The notes: generated from the sequence alone by a model not told the origin. A DNA stretch of 40,068 bases from CAVQCA01 sp963763115 (GCA_963763115.1 CAVXNM010000090.1:1-40068), one strand, 5' to 3'; numbered from the stretch's first letter, positions 25,321 through 34,118 are shown. Numbers and translations: made by a program.

Positions 25321-25732
25321 CCCGTCAGGCCGAGGCGCTGGCGATCAGCCGGGGCAGTGTGTATTACCCATCACGATCGATGTGCAGTTCTGTCTGGATG
25401 CGGTGCAGGAGGCCATAGATAACTATGGAGTACCCGAGATCTTCAACACCGACCAGGGCGGCCAGTTCACCAGTCTGGCGTTTACCGAGCTGCTGAAGGC
25501 CCATGGCATCCGCATTAACATGGATGGCAAGGGCTGCTGGCGGGACAATGTGTTTGTCGAACGGCTGTGGCGCACCATCAAGTACGAAGAGGTGTATCTC
25601 AGAGCCTATGAATCGGTCTCACAGGCCAGGGTCTCGCTGTGACGGTATCTGAACTTCTACAATACTTGGCGGCCACACTCGCGACTTGAACGCATGACAC
25701 CGGACAGCGTTTACTTCAACCAACGGCCGTAA
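25321..25732 (+). pseudogene. IS3-family OrfB remnant with an internal deletion
   Basis: It starts exactly at the IS21 end with RQAEALAISRGSVYYPSRS, the N-terminal part of IS3 OrfB. It then jumps (near 25375) to the integrase core: VQEAIDNYGVPEIFNTDQGG (second catalytic Asp), GKGCWRDNVFVERLWRTIKY with the catalytic Glu, and EEVYLRAYESVSQAR. An in-frame TGA at 25640-25642 precedes RYLNFYNTWRPHSRLERMTP and the natural end YFNQRP. The first catalytic Asp lies in the deleted part. Dead copy. Confidence 0.85.
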
Positions 25733-26054
25733 CTGATGGCGGCGTAAACAGGCAGCGAATCCACTTATGCAAACAGGATTAACTGTTCAAATAACCGGGA
25801 CCACTTCTCAGGCTCATGGCCGGGTTGCAGCAATTCCGGTCGTTAACATCTTGCAATCGTACATCGACTCTCAGCCAATTATTCCTGAAAAAGATAACGG
25901 CAGCCCGGAATGCGACACTATCTATTATTCATACTGCACCATCCATGTGCCACAAATAAGCTGCCCATCCGTATCTCCCTTACGTATAGCAGACATAACA
26001 TCTTCTTCTGAGATTTTGATGTTGCTACCACATATTCCGCTACTGTGACCCACC
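25733..26054. other. intergenic region with a repeat fragment
   Basis: It contains a dispersed-repeat core near 25800-25850 (GGCCGGGTTGCAGCAATTCC on the + strand, so an inverted copy). Otherwise it is the 3' flank of the zinc-ribbon gene. No gene was seen. Confidence 0.45.
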
Positions 26055-26372
26055 CTAAGGTGATGCTGATGGAGTAAGAATAAGAAGATCGTGACCACAG
26101 TACCGGCATGCTTTCGCATCTGTTTTGACCGTTTCTGAACAGAACGGGCATTGTTTTGTTCCCGTATCTGATTTCATATCTGCTTCTGTATGTAACCTTG
26201 CTAAGGTCCCGCAATACTTCTTCGGCGCTGGATTATCAGATGGTTGATTGGAACTTTTCTCTGCTTGCATCCGTTTATGCAGGGCTTTGATCAATTCGCG
26301 ATCAACCTTCGAGAAATAGATGTCCTCCGCTGCCTTTTCTGCAAGCCTGAGCTGCTCGACAAAACCATTCAT
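26055..26372 (-). CDS. zinc-ribbon protein, 105 residues (full-length copy)
   Basis: The start is the ATG at 26372 with GGAGAAC 6 bases upstream; the longer open frame upstream is non-coding leader. Residues 1-40 are a charged amphipathic helix (MNGFVEQLRLAEKAAEDIYF then SKVDRELIKALHKRMQ). Residues 40-72 are a polar linker. Residues 75-96 are a double-Cys zinc ribbon: CPFCSETVKTDAKACRYCGH, with two CxxC pairs. The protein is cytoplasmic. Zinc ribbons of this kind often serve protein or nucleic acid binding; the partner is unknown. The N-terminal part and about 200 bases of upstream sequence are duplicated at 3290-3609. Confidence 0.8.
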   Translation of the reverse strand: MNGFVEQLRLAEKAAEDIYFSKVDRELIKALHKRMQAEKSSNQPSDNPAPKKYCGTLARLHTEADMKSDTGTKQCPFCSETVKTDAKACRYCGHDLLILTPSASP

Positions 26373-26575
26373 GACCGTTCTCCAGTGAAATACATGTATA
26401 AATCTACATACAATAATATTATTATATACAGATTGTTTTAAATATTCCTTTACTTTCGGCCCGGTGCGGCACATCGCCGCAAGGTGTAAAAAAAGAGACG
26501 ACAAAGCAAGAAGCCATGAAAGTCGAGTTTGGTTCGGTAACTACCAATCTGCATTCTCCCCGAAAGGTCTGAAAA
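26373..26575 (-). promoter_or_regulatory. conserved upstream region of the zinc-ribbon gene
   Basis: Read on the minus strand: TGCGGCGATGTGCCGCA (imperfect version of the palindrome at 3383-3401), then CTGTATATAATAATATTATT, and GGAGAACGGTCATG. The order and spacing match the copy at 3290-3489, and the two also share GACCTTTCGGGGAGAATGCA further up. Conservation of an AT-rich promoter-like stretch and a palindrome in both copies supports a regulatory role. Confidence 0.55.
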
Positions 26576-26695
26576 CAGTACTTCTGAGACATGCCCATGA
26601 ACGCCGGAAATGTCTGGTTTTCCCGAAGGAAGACATTTCCATTCGGCCGGCTTATGACCGGGTTGCAGCAGAAGCAGACATTCCCGTCAGGTAGT
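26576..26695 (-). repeat. dispersed intergenic repeat, well-preserved inverted copy
   Basis: Minus strand: GGGAATGTCTGCTTCTGCTG, CAACCCGGTCATAAGCCGGC, CGAATGGAAATGTCTTCCTT, CGGGAAAACCAGACATTTCC, GGCG. It aligns over its length with 8233-8348. It directly joins the duplicated region upstream of the zinc-ribbon gene. Confidence 0.75.
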
Positions 26696-27036
26696 CAGTA
26701 GTTCCGAGAACGGCCAAAGGAACTTGCCATTCGCAGGATTCAGCTGAACTTCCACTTTGCCGCAAACTCGTCCTTCCCGGACAGAAGAAGGCCGGGTTAC
26801 CCGAACCTAACTGTCGGCAGGCCTGCCTGCCCTGGAACGGTGGCGGTGGGTCGCCCTGGGCGTGGCGTTTTCTCTGGCTGCGTTTGATATAGCGCAATGC
26901 ATCGGATAATGCATAGACGTATAAAATGAGGCCGCTTGACCGGTGGGCTGGCACCTGCCGATGAGGTCTTAGTCAATTAGCGCAAGTTGTTTTCCGTGGT
27001 CGGACTCCGTTCGTTAACTACCTGGAGGTTTATGCT
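26696..27036. other. intergenic region, no gene
   Basis: It holds the leader of the small interrupted gene at 27037 and a GGCAGGCCTGCC palindrome near 26817. A 100-codon minus-strand frame here has no start signal and low-complexity composition, so it is not called. Confidence 0.4.
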
Positions 27037-27216
27037 ATGAATACACCAGGGTTATCCCCGGAAATGTCAGATCCTGCCGCAACACTTACGTTTTTATCCG
27101 TTCACCAAGGGAAATAAGTGCGCCATGTCGTCACGCTGTTAAAGCAGGGCAGGCGTGATGAGGCGAGAGCATTTATCCATCGGGAGCAGGCCATAACCCC
27201 ACGCTTAATAAGCTAG
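27037..27216 (+). pseudogene. small gene interrupted by one TAA (or two tiny ORFs)
   Basis: TGGAGG lies 8 bases before the ATG. The first part is MNTPGLSPEMSDPAATLTFL then SVHQGK and TAA (27115-27117). The same frame continues from GTG with VRHVVTLLKQGRRDEARAFI then HREQAITPRLIS and TAG. Joined, this is a 59-codon gene with one nonsense change; separately, two peptides of 26 and 32 residues. The second part is a basic helix. A strong terminator follows 32 bases after the stop, which supports a real transcription unit. Confidence 0.5.
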
Positions 27217-27248
27217 GGACGCCATCACACCTTGCAACCAACCAGACC

Positions 27249-27272
27249 CCCGCAGCAATGGCGGGTTTTTTT
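27249..27272 (+). terminator. rho-independent terminator
   Basis: CCCGC (27249-27253) and GCGGG (27261-27265) around AGCAATG, followed by seven T. It is the clearest T-run in the window and belongs to the small unit at 27037-27216. Confidence 0.75.
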
Positions 27273-27355
27273 CGTTGGCCAAATAAATACGACGACACGA
27301 AGGTCGCCGGATTAATGTCTTGTATCCGCAAGCAATTTCGGACATTTTCCTCCTA
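27273..27355 (-). repeat. dispersed repeat, partial inverted copy
   Basis: Minus strand: GGAAAATGTCCGAAATTGCT, TGCGGATACAAGACATTAAT and CCGGCGACCTTCGTGTCG. The start and the end of the consensus are present and the middle is deleted. Confidence 0.55.
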
Positions 27356-27429
27356 CCACAGACTACGGCTGTTATTTTCAATACGCATAACGAAAGCACT
27401 TAGCATCGAAAATCGATCGGGAATAGTCC

Positions 27430-28341
27430 CTAGAGGCGATTCCGCCGTTCGCGGATCAGCGCGGTAGCCCAGACGAGCGAAACGAGTCCAAGACCGATAT
27501 AGGATGCGAAGTCTCGCCACGGCGTATGGAATTCATGAAGCCGGTAAACTCGGATAGTATCAGAATCAACAAACATACCGATCAACGAGACCTGCGAACT
27601 TGTTGCACGCTTGTCGCCAACTATGTGGAGGGGTTCATTCGCCAGCGTGATCACAACGTCCCCATCAGCTCGGTGCTGATAGGGCCTGCGGTCTATTCGA
27701 ACTTCCGAACCAATTCGATGCTGCTTTGCCTTTAGGGTAGCAATCGACATAAGGTTATCCGAGAGGGGTCCGTCTGTAAGCGCCATCGGGCTAAGCATGT
27801 ACAGCAATAGCAGGACAATCGCAGCGACGAAACGGCTAGGCGGCTTGAACTGAACGTTAATAACCTTGGATGCCGGGTGTATAAGAACCCAAGTGCCAAC
27901 TGCCAGTCCAGTTAGACTCAGGAGCGTGATTAACACGCCATCAGGCCATACCCAACCAAAGCTCAAGAGTTCCCAGTTCAGTGGTGCTAGCAGTAATACG
28001 CCGTTTCCCCATTTGATTTCTATCGTATCAAGCAGCAGGTGGAATAATGCATTAACCGCTAATATTCCAAATACCAAACGCGGTTTCGCACTGAACAAGG
28101 CAAAGACCGCGGACAACAAGACGCAGAAGAAGAGAGATGATTGAACCGCTGCATATAACGTCACATCGTAAAGGTCTATGCCCGGCACCAAGGCGATTAG
28201 GGCACGACGGAAGGCCCATGGAAGGTCTGGAATAATGCACCCGAGAAGTACCCATTTTAGGTCGATCAGGTTTGAGATTGCACGGTTAGTCAAACCCTGG
28301 ACGCCAATATGAACAAGGGTATTTGGCACGTTCTGAGTCAC
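27430..28341 (-). CDS. membrane-bound metal-dependent hydrolase-like protein (DUF457-type)
   Basis: 303 residues from a GTG start. The N-terminal part has NTLVHIGVQGL and LLGCIIPDLPWAFRR; later comes AVNALFHLLLDTIEIKWGNG. These His/Asp motifs at membrane edges are those of the YdjM/DUF457 group of membrane-bound hydrolase-like proteins. Five or six membrane spans are seen (for example SLFFCVLLSAVFALF, GVLITLLSLTGLAVGTWVLI, RFVAAIVLLLLYMLSPMAL). A soluble beta-rich domain of about 90 residues follows (EVRIDRRPYQHRADGDVVIT to VSLIGMFVDSDTIRVYRLHE), before a last span near the C-terminus. The substrate is unknown. It is intact and alone. Confidence 0.75.
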   Translation of the reverse strand: MTQNVPNTLVHIGVQGLTNRAISNLIDLKWVLLGCIIPDLPWAFRRALIALVPGIDLYDVTLYAAVQSSLFFCVLLSAVFALFSAKPRLVFGILAVNALFHLLLDTIEIKWGNGVLLLAPLNWELLSFGWVWPDGVLITLLSLTGLAVGTWVLIHPASKVINVQFKPPSRFVAAIVLLLLYMLSPMALTDGPLSDNLMSIATLKAKQHRIGSEVRIDRRPYQHRADGDVVITLANEPLHIVGDKRATSSQVSLIGMFVDSDTIRVYRLHEFHTPWRDFASYIGLGLVSLVWATALIRERRNRL

Positions 28342-28619
28342 TTAGATTCATGGATAGGACTCCAAGAGTAACAGAATGATAAGTAGAATAAATCAAGGTA
28401 CACGTGGCGTCTGGGTTCCCATCTGAGGAGTAAGAAGTCAGTATGTCTGCTTTAGCACATCAACTTCGGACGTCAATCAGCTGTTTGATGCTGCAGACGT
28501 GGATGCCTGTGCATGTCCGGAATCAGTACAAACACGACAGGCCGACCAGAACCCTGGATGTCGCATTAGGGGGGAAACAAGACATTCGCGGATAGCTATC
28601 AACGTAGTGTTGAATCTAA
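28342..28619. other. intergenic region with repeat fragments
   Basis: It holds GCATGTCCGGAATCAGTACA and GAAACAAGACATTCGCGG, pieces of the dispersed repeat. No gene was seen. Confidence 0.4.
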
Positions 28620-28745
28620 TCACCTGAAGTTCTGACAGACGATCCGCATACACTGTCAGATGGTCTGCTGACAGGTGCGCGTACCATCGCACCATCCGGA
28701 TATCGCTCCAGCCCCCCAGATCCTGCATCACATGCAACGGGGGTT
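28620..28745 (-). pseudogene. C-terminal remnant of a tyrosine recombinase
   Basis: PLHVMQDLGGWSDIRMVRWY followed by AHLSADHLTVYADRLSELQV. This is the end of a phage-type integrase: the His/Trp position lies in LGGW and the catalytic Tyr in WYAHLS. The remainder, including both Arg, is gone. No attachment site or tRNA gene is adjacent. Confidence 0.75.
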
Positions 28746-29110
28746 CACTACTGAATACGCCAGGACGTCCAAATGTGCCACAGATCGTGCCAGCGTTTAC
28801 GTTCATTTTAGGGCCTGACTTGTTTCGGGAAGAGCCGAATATTCGTGTATGCACCCCTTATAGGAGTGGGAATCGATATTCATTTGAGTGGAATCATTAG
28901 TCTGCTGGAAGGTATGCGGTAGGTTTTTTACTCTACAATCCATTGTAGTAACCAGATCCTGTCTCTATTCACTTAATTTAATATGGGATAAGTTCTAGCG
29001 TAACTTACTGGATCGCATAGTTAATCATCGTGTGGTATATATTTAAGTATTAGTCTAAGAATAAGCGTAACTATCACTCAAAAACGACAAAAGAATGGGG
29101 AGTTTCAATC
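28746..29110. other. intergenic region, leader of the multiheme cytochrome gene
   Basis: AT-rich over the last 200 bases. No convincing -35/-10 pair can be singled out. GGGGAG lies 8 bases before the cytochrome ATG. Confidence 0.45.
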
Positions 29111-31702
29111 ATGACGCGCACACCCAGCACGCTCGCTATGCTTTGTTTCTGTATCCTTGTATTTGTCACCGTTTCCGCCTCGGCGGCGCCTGTCGTGCCT
29201 AATGAAGTCCGGATGCCCGGCACACAGCCCGGGGAGGTCGCCAACTTCGCATCGCCGGACACGTGTGCCAATTGCCATGCTGGCTACAATACGCTTGCAC
29301 CCGAAAACGAGCCGGTCACCGGCTGGCGCGGTGCCGCCATGGGTAATGCCGCCCGTGACCCGGTTTTCTGGGCCACCCTGGGTATTGTCGAACAGGACTT
29401 CGACGGTGCGGGCGATTTGTGCCTGCGCTGCCACAGCCTAAGCGGCTGGTATGGCGGACGCTCTACGCCGACTGACGGTTCCGGTCTTATGGCCTCCGAT
29501 GTTAACGGCGTCGACTGTGATGCCTGCCACCTCATGACCAACCCGGATGACTCGGAGCATCTGGGCGTGATGAATTTACCGTTCATCGCCAATTGCTCGG
29601 ACGACCCGATCGATCCACTCGGCACCTGCCAGTCAGCTACCGAGGGCTACTACGGCAGTGGCATGCTTTCCCTGTGGACGGGCGGCGACAAGCTCGGCCC
29701 CTATAGCGAGACCGCGGCTCAGCATGCGTACCTGCCGTCGACATTCCACCGAAGTGTGGACTTCTGTGGCTCCTGCCACGACGTTTCCAATCCGGTTGTG
29801 GGCGACCTCACGCCGAACCATGGCACCCAGGCAAGCGCACCGTGGGTGACCGCGGAGGGCACACTGAATGCACCGGGTGATCCTTCTCCCAACCCCGGCA
29901 AGGCCGCATTTAATAACCCGCCCTATGCCTACGGCATTGTCGAGCGCACCTTCAGTGAATACAAATCCAGTGTCTTTCCGACGACACCGGTCTCCAGCTT
30001 CAACACACTGCCTGCAGACCTCCAGGTTGCCGGTGGCTCGCTGGAGGTGACCTACCAGGCTGCGCTTCAGGCCGGGAAAGCCGGTGACTATGAAGACGGC
30101 ACGACGCGCTTCTTCAGTTGCCAGAGCTGTCACATGAGACCCGTCGTGGGTTATGGCTGCAACAGGAACGGTGCGCCGTTGCGTTCCGATCTGCCGAAAC
30201 ACGATCAGACCGGCGGCAACTACTGGTTCGCCGACATGACGCAATACCAGGATACCCAGGGAACCCTGCGCTTCGGCGGTGGACTGACCGACAACCAGCG
30301 CCTGGCCATGGACCTGGGCCAGCAGCGCGCTGTGACCCACCTTTCCCAGGCGGCCTCGCTGACGATAAACGGCAATACCCTGAAAATCATTAACCTGACC
30401 GGACACAAGCTGATCACCGGCTACCCGGAAGGCCGCCGCATGTGGCTGAACATCAAGTGGTATGACGGCAGCAATGTACTGTTGCGTGAAGATGGCTCCT
30501 ATGGCCCCATCGGCGTGAGCATCCCGAATCCGAACGGCGGCCCGGATGTGCAGGTGGAGTCGATCCTCGATCTGAACGACCCCAACACGAAGATCTTTGA
30601 AGCCCACTATGCGATGACCAAGGAGTGGGCCGCTAAACTGCTATCGGCCGGTTATCCGGCTAGCATGGCGCTGAGTTACGACCGCACCACCGGTAACCCG
30701 TATTTCACTCTGGGGGATCTGGCCGCGGAACCGGACGGCAGCTATCACAACACCTTCCACTTCGCGCTCAACAACTACGTCTCCAGCGACAACCGTATCC
30801 CGCCCTACGGTATGCGCTACGATGTAGCCAAATGGAGGAACGCGCTGCCGGTGCCGGACAGCCAGTACGGAGATCCGGGCCCGGGCGGCACCTACAATTA
30901 CTGGGATGATTTCAGCCTGAATCCGCCCACGGGCGCGGTCTACGCCACCATCGACCTGCTTTACCAGGGCACGAGCTGGGAATACATCCAGTTCCTGTGG
31001 AAAGCCAATAACGGCCAGAACGCGTTCCTTGGCCAGGAAGGCGTGAACATGCTGGATGCGTGGATCAATGCCGAAGTTCCGGTTGCCATGGAAGTCGCCG
31101 GCGACAGCAAGATGGTGCCGCCTGTGATCATGGCCTCCACCACTTGGGGCACGCCTCCGACAGGTGGTTGTGACCTGGATTATGACACCGACTGCGACGG
31201 TGTTCCCGACGCGACGGACCTCTGTCCGAATTTCCCCTCGGCCGACAACGGCGACCTGGACAACGACGGAGTCGGTGATCCCTGTGACGCTGACGTGGAC
31301 GGTGACGGTGTCTTGAACGCCACCGACAACTGCCCGCTGGTCTCGAATGCCGACCAGTCCGACTTCGACCTGGACGGCGCCGGCGACCCGTGCGACCTGG
31401 ACGACGACGGCGACTCCATCGCCGACACCGCCGATCGCTGCCCGGGCACCCTTCCCGGCGATCTGATCGACCTGGATGGTTGCTCAAGCCCGCAGGGCCT
31501 TGAGGCAAAGTGCCCATCGAGCGGCGGTTACCGCAATCACCGGAAGTATGTCAAGTGCGTCAAGAAAGAAGCCCACGCCCAGAAGTCTCTCGGACTGATC
31601 ACGAAAAAACAGAAGAAGGTGATCGTATCAACGGCTGCCAAGAGCGACATAGGCAAGAAGAAAAAGGCGTTCGTATGGACACGACATGGGCAAGAGCAGT
31701 AA
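29111..31702 (+). CDS. pentaheme c-type cytochrome with thrombospondin type 3 repeats
   Basis: 863 residues. A signal peptide (MTRTPSTLAMLCFCILVFVT, cut after about ASA) sends it out of the cytoplasm. Five CxxCH heme motifs are seen: CANCH (52), CLRCH (104), CDACH (136), CGSCH (219) and CQSCH (337). A long heme-free part with strand-rich sequence follows (LKIINLTGHKLITGYPEGRR and on), then about residues 685-790 with Asp-rich calcium-binding thrombospondin type 3 repeats (DTDCDGVPDATDLCP, DNDGVGDPCDADVDGDGV, DLDGAGDPCDLDDDGDSI). The C-terminus is Lys-rich. It probably acts at the cell surface in electron transfer or oxidation of an external substrate. It is alone: no porin, biogenesis or partner cytochrome gene is adjacent. 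GC-rich and intact. Confidence 0.88.
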   Translation: MTRTPSTLAMLCFCILVFVTVSASAAPVVPNEVRMPGTQPGEVANFASPDTCANCHAGYNTLAPENEPVTGWRGAAMGNAARDPVFWATLGIVEQDFDGAGDLCLRCHSLSGWYGGRSTPTDGSGLMASDVNGVDCDACHLMTNPDDSEHLGVMNLPFIANCSDDPIDPLGTCQSATEGYYGSGMLSLWTGGDKLGPYSETAAQHAYLPSTFHRSVDFCGSCHDVSNPVVGDLTPNHGTQASAPWVTAEGTLNAPGDPSPNPGKAAFNNPPYAYGIVERTFSEYKSSVFPTTPVSSFNTLPADLQVAGGSLEVTYQAALQAGKAGDYEDGTTRFFSCQSCHMRPVVGYGCNRNGAPLRSDLPKHDQTGGNYWFADMTQYQDTQGTLRFGGGLTDNQRLAMDLGQQRAVTHLSQAASLTINGNTLKIINLTGHKLITGYPEGRRMWLNIKWYDGSNVLLREDGSYGPIGVSIPNPNGGPDVQVESILDLNDPNTKIFEAHYAMTKEWAAKLLSAGYPASMALSYDRTTGNPYFTLGDLAAEPDGSYHNTFHFALNNYVSSDNRIPPYGMRYDVAKWRNALPVPDSQYGDPGPGGTYNYWDDFSLNPPTGAVYATIDLLYQGTSWEYIQFLWKANNGQNAFLGQEGVNMLDAWINAEVPVAMEVAGDSKMVPPVIMASTTWGTPPTGGCDLDYDTDCDGVPDATDLCPNFPSADNGDLDNDGVGDPCDADVDGDGVLNATDNCPLVSNADQSDFDLDGAGDPCDLDDDGDSIADTADRCPGTLPGDLIDLDGCSSPQGLEAKCPSSGGYRNHRKYVKCVKKEAHAQKSLGLITKKQKKVIVSTAAKSDIGKKKKAFVWTRHGQEQ

Positions 31703-31883
31703 ATAGTCGATCGCTCCAACGGCCGGCCAGTCCGAATTTCCGATCAGTGAAGTAAAAACAATCATCGCTCAATAACGAGAGGGCACAGTTCATAGATATT
31801 TTGACTGATCATGAATCACATACTTGTTAACGGGTGGAAATAGGAATAAGCAGCCGGAGGAAGCATTTTTGCATGGCTGTATA

Positions 31884-32662
31884 CAGATGGAATGGACACC
31901 GCCCTCCCTTAACCGGCATCGAGATGCCATAGTTGAGATGTGATGTTCAACTAACACGGAGAGGACGGCATCCACGAACAAGATTAGCGTGATAGGTCTG
32001 GATCTGGCAAAGAATGTGTTTCAGGTTCACGGCGTTGATATCGATGGCAAGTGGTCGCACGCAAGCAGCTGAAACGCTCGTAGGTGTGTCGATTTTTCGC
32101 CAACCTGGAACCGTGTCTGGTGGGGATGGAGGCCTGCGCGGGTGCGCACTACTGGTCGCGTGAATTGACCCGACTGGGGTATACCGTTCGGATAATGGCC
32201 CCGGTTTTTATCAAGGCATCCAGGCTATTCGGCGGCGTCTCAAGGCCGGTCAGTCTGGTGGCAACCCCTGGGTGGAACAATTGCTGCAACGCTGCCATGT
32301 CAACGAGGCGGCGGTCGCGCTGGCCAACAAAATGGCACGCATCGCCTGGGTCTTGATGGCCAGAAATCAAACCTGGTGTCCGGCCCGTCCCGTCTGAGCG
32401 CAGGGCCAGGAAAGAGAACTGATGAACACATAACGGAGGTCACACACCGATTGCACAAGTGAGCCATGGCGAAATAGGTCGAACCGCGGCGGGTCAAACC
32501 CGGCGAATGTACCGAAGCAAAGACTTCAATTTTCAGATAGGGTCCCGTCTGCGACTTCCATAGAGGCCAGGAGATATAACTCCATCAACGGGCCAGATGT
32601 AAGACTGCAATCGATTCTGCTCACCTGAACTCACTTGGCATCCGGGCGGTGTCCATGTAAGT
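31884..32662 (+). mobile_element. IS110/IS1111-type element, copy C: internally deleted but with both ends
   Basis: The left end CAGATGGAATGGACACCGCC starts at 31884. Subterminal inverted repeats ATGGACACCGCCC (31892-31904) and GGGCGGTGTCCAT (32644-32656) mark both ends, as in the IS1111 subgroup. The transposase start is ACG instead of ATG (31976). The N-terminal part (FFANLEPCLVGMEACAGAHY, RLGYTVRIMAPVFIK) jumps near 32215 to the C-terminal part (LKAGQSGGNPWVEQLLQRCH, ANKMARIAWVLMARN), ending with TGA at 32395-32397. The copy encodes no enzyme but could be moved in trans. Confidence 0.85.
32398..32643 (+). ncRNA. candidate bridge RNA region in the right end of copy C
   Basis: The 246 bases between the transposase stop and the right subterminal repeat are non-coding. 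In IS110 elements of the IS1111 subgroup the bridge (seeker) RNA that pairs with target and donor DNA is encoded at this position, while IS110-group elements carry it at the left end. The left end here is only about 90 bases, too short, which favours the right end. No promoter or loop is assigned from the sequence alone. Copies A and B lack this region. Confidence 0.4.
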
Positions 32663-32880
32663 ACATTCCAGTCTTGTGACGGTTTACGGATGTTGTCTCA
32701 ATAGGTTCGCTTAATAGACCCTCCATGCTGAAAAACCTGACATTCTCAGTTCTTAGGTCGCATTTAGGCTCCATCCCGGACTTTTAGCGTGAGCTAATAT
32801 TCAAATTGGAAATTTGTCTTTGATTCCTCAAGATTCGGGCCGGGTGTACACACCTTTCGACCCGCCACTATGCCCGTATA
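32663..32880. other. intergenic region, no gene
   Basis: Flank of the deleted IS and of the integrase remnant. AT-richer than its surroundings. No frame or hairpin worth naming was seen. Confidence 0.4.
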
Positions 32881-33093
32881 GTCAATCGCTGGTTTACCGG
32901 CATTGGTCTTGACCCGCACAAATACGGGACACACTCGCTACGTCGGACCAAAGCGGCATTGATCTATAAGAAAACCGGGAACCTTCGAGCCGTACAGCTA
33001 TTGCTTTGTCATACCAAGGTGGAGAGTACGGTGCGTTACCTCGGCATCGAAGTGGACGACGCTTTGCAGCTTTCGGAACAGGTCGACCTATAA
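32881..33093 (+). pseudogene. C-terminal remnant of a tyrosine integrase
   Basis: VNRWFTGIGLDPHKYGTHSL, RRTKAALIYKKTGNLRAVQL, LLCHTKVESTVRYLGIEVDD, ALQLSEQVDL and the natural TAA. HSLR holds the His and second Arg, LLCHT the second His (the preceding Gly is Cys here), and VRYLG the catalytic Tyr. This end is typical of integrases of plasmids and integrative elements. The N-terminal two thirds are missing, and no start is available. Confidence 0.85.
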
Positions 33094-33189
33094 GTAACTG
33101 ATAGGGGCAGCGGACGCGGTGCTGACTGTAACTTCGCACCGCCTGTGGCAGGTCTCATAAGGGAATTTCGAGGCCTGCCCAGGAGCGCG

Positions 33190-33242
33190 AGGGATGTCCG
33201 GTTTATGACCGGGTTGCAGCAAAACTTGCCGTTCGCGCTCTA
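33190..33242 (-). repeat. dispersed repeat, partial inverted copy
   Basis: Minus strand: GCGAACGGCAAGTTTTGCTG, CAACCCGGTCATAAACCGGA and CATCCCTCG. The core is well kept and the 3' half is lost. Confidence 0.55.
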
Positions 33243-33385
33243 CCATACCTCCGCCCGTATAAGCCACGACATCGGGACACATCCCCGCCTTCCTTCCAGT
33301 GCCCGAAATCTTTACACCTGACTAGATATTGCTAAAGGGTTGCCCGTAATATCCTGTCCAGGCCACGTTTGGATGTTAAAAATGT

Positions 33386-34096
33386 ATGAAACGCCCCATC
33401 GCTAGTTCATTGGTATTCGCGAGTACCCTCCTCATCGCGCCCGTGGCCCTGGCAGTGCCGGTGACGGTCACGGTAAACGGGACGGGGGACTACTACGACC
33501 ACCCCACATCCACTGGGACAACCGGCGTTAGCGTCACGACGACCTATACGTTCGATACTGACAATGTGCCCCCGGATTACACCGGTGGCATTTACCCTGG
33601 CTCGGCTTATTATCTATCGTCTACTGATTGGATCACCGCCGAGATAACGTTGAACGGGGGCACCACGGTGGTGAACGAAAACACGACCGTACCAACGTCA
33701 GATCTCAATACTGACGCCATATATATCGCAGACAATCAAGACAATCCAAACATTGGGTATGATGAATATGATATATGGTCGCGTTCGTATTCGCCGAGTC
33801 AATCGAATATTTTCGGAAGCGAAAGCTATATCAACGAATACATCGATGACATCCTCCAGGGCGTAGATCCGGCTCAGCCCTTCAGCTGGACGGATAACGA
33901 CGCCAGCGATTACGGGCATGGCGAAGCATTTTATTACCACCTTAACGGTTCAACATTAGAACCTTATGGAAGTTTGTCGTATACCGTCTCCTCGATGTCG
34001 TTGACCGTATCTTCAGTACCAGAACCCTCCACCCTCGCCTTGATGGGCATTGGGCTGATTGGTGTGGTAACGGGAAGGAAACGCTTCAAGCACTAA
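33386..34096 (+). CDS. PEP-CTERM sorting domain protein
   Basis: 236 residues. The signal peptide is MKRPIASSLVFASTLLIAPV followed by ALA. The mature part is Thr/Ser/Tyr/Asp-rich and strand-rich. The C-terminus is the PEP-CTERM tripartite signal: VPEPSTLALMGIGLIGVVTG, then RKRFKH. Such proteins are processed by an exosortase (EpsH/XrtA type) and placed on the cell surface or in the exopolysaccharide matrix. No exosortase or polysaccharide gene is in the window. No strong ribosome binding site is seen before the ATG, and no clear sigma-54 site was found upstream. A strong terminator follows. Intact. Confidence 0.9.
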   Translation: MKRPIASSLVFASTLLIAPVALAVPVTVTVNGTGDYYDHPTSTGTTGVSVTTTYTFDTDNVPPDYTGGIYPGSAYYLSSTDWITAEITLNGGTTVVNENTTVPTSDLNTDAIYIADNQDNPNIGYDEYDIWSRSYSPSQSNIFGSESYINEYIDDILQGVDPAQPFSWTDNDASDYGHGEAFYYHLNGSTLEPYGSLSYTVSSMSLTVSSVPEPSTLALMGIGLIGVVTGRKRFKH

Positions 34097-34118
34097 GAAG
34101 ACAGACAGGACAACTCGA

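Noticed and set aside
26652..26954. 100-codon minus-strand frame
   Set aside because: Overlaps the dispersed repeat, low-complexity residues, no ribosome binding site.
29633..30607. 324-codon minus-strand frame in the cytochrome gene
   Set aside because: Antisense shadow; the plus strand has signal peptide, five heme motifs and calcium repeats.
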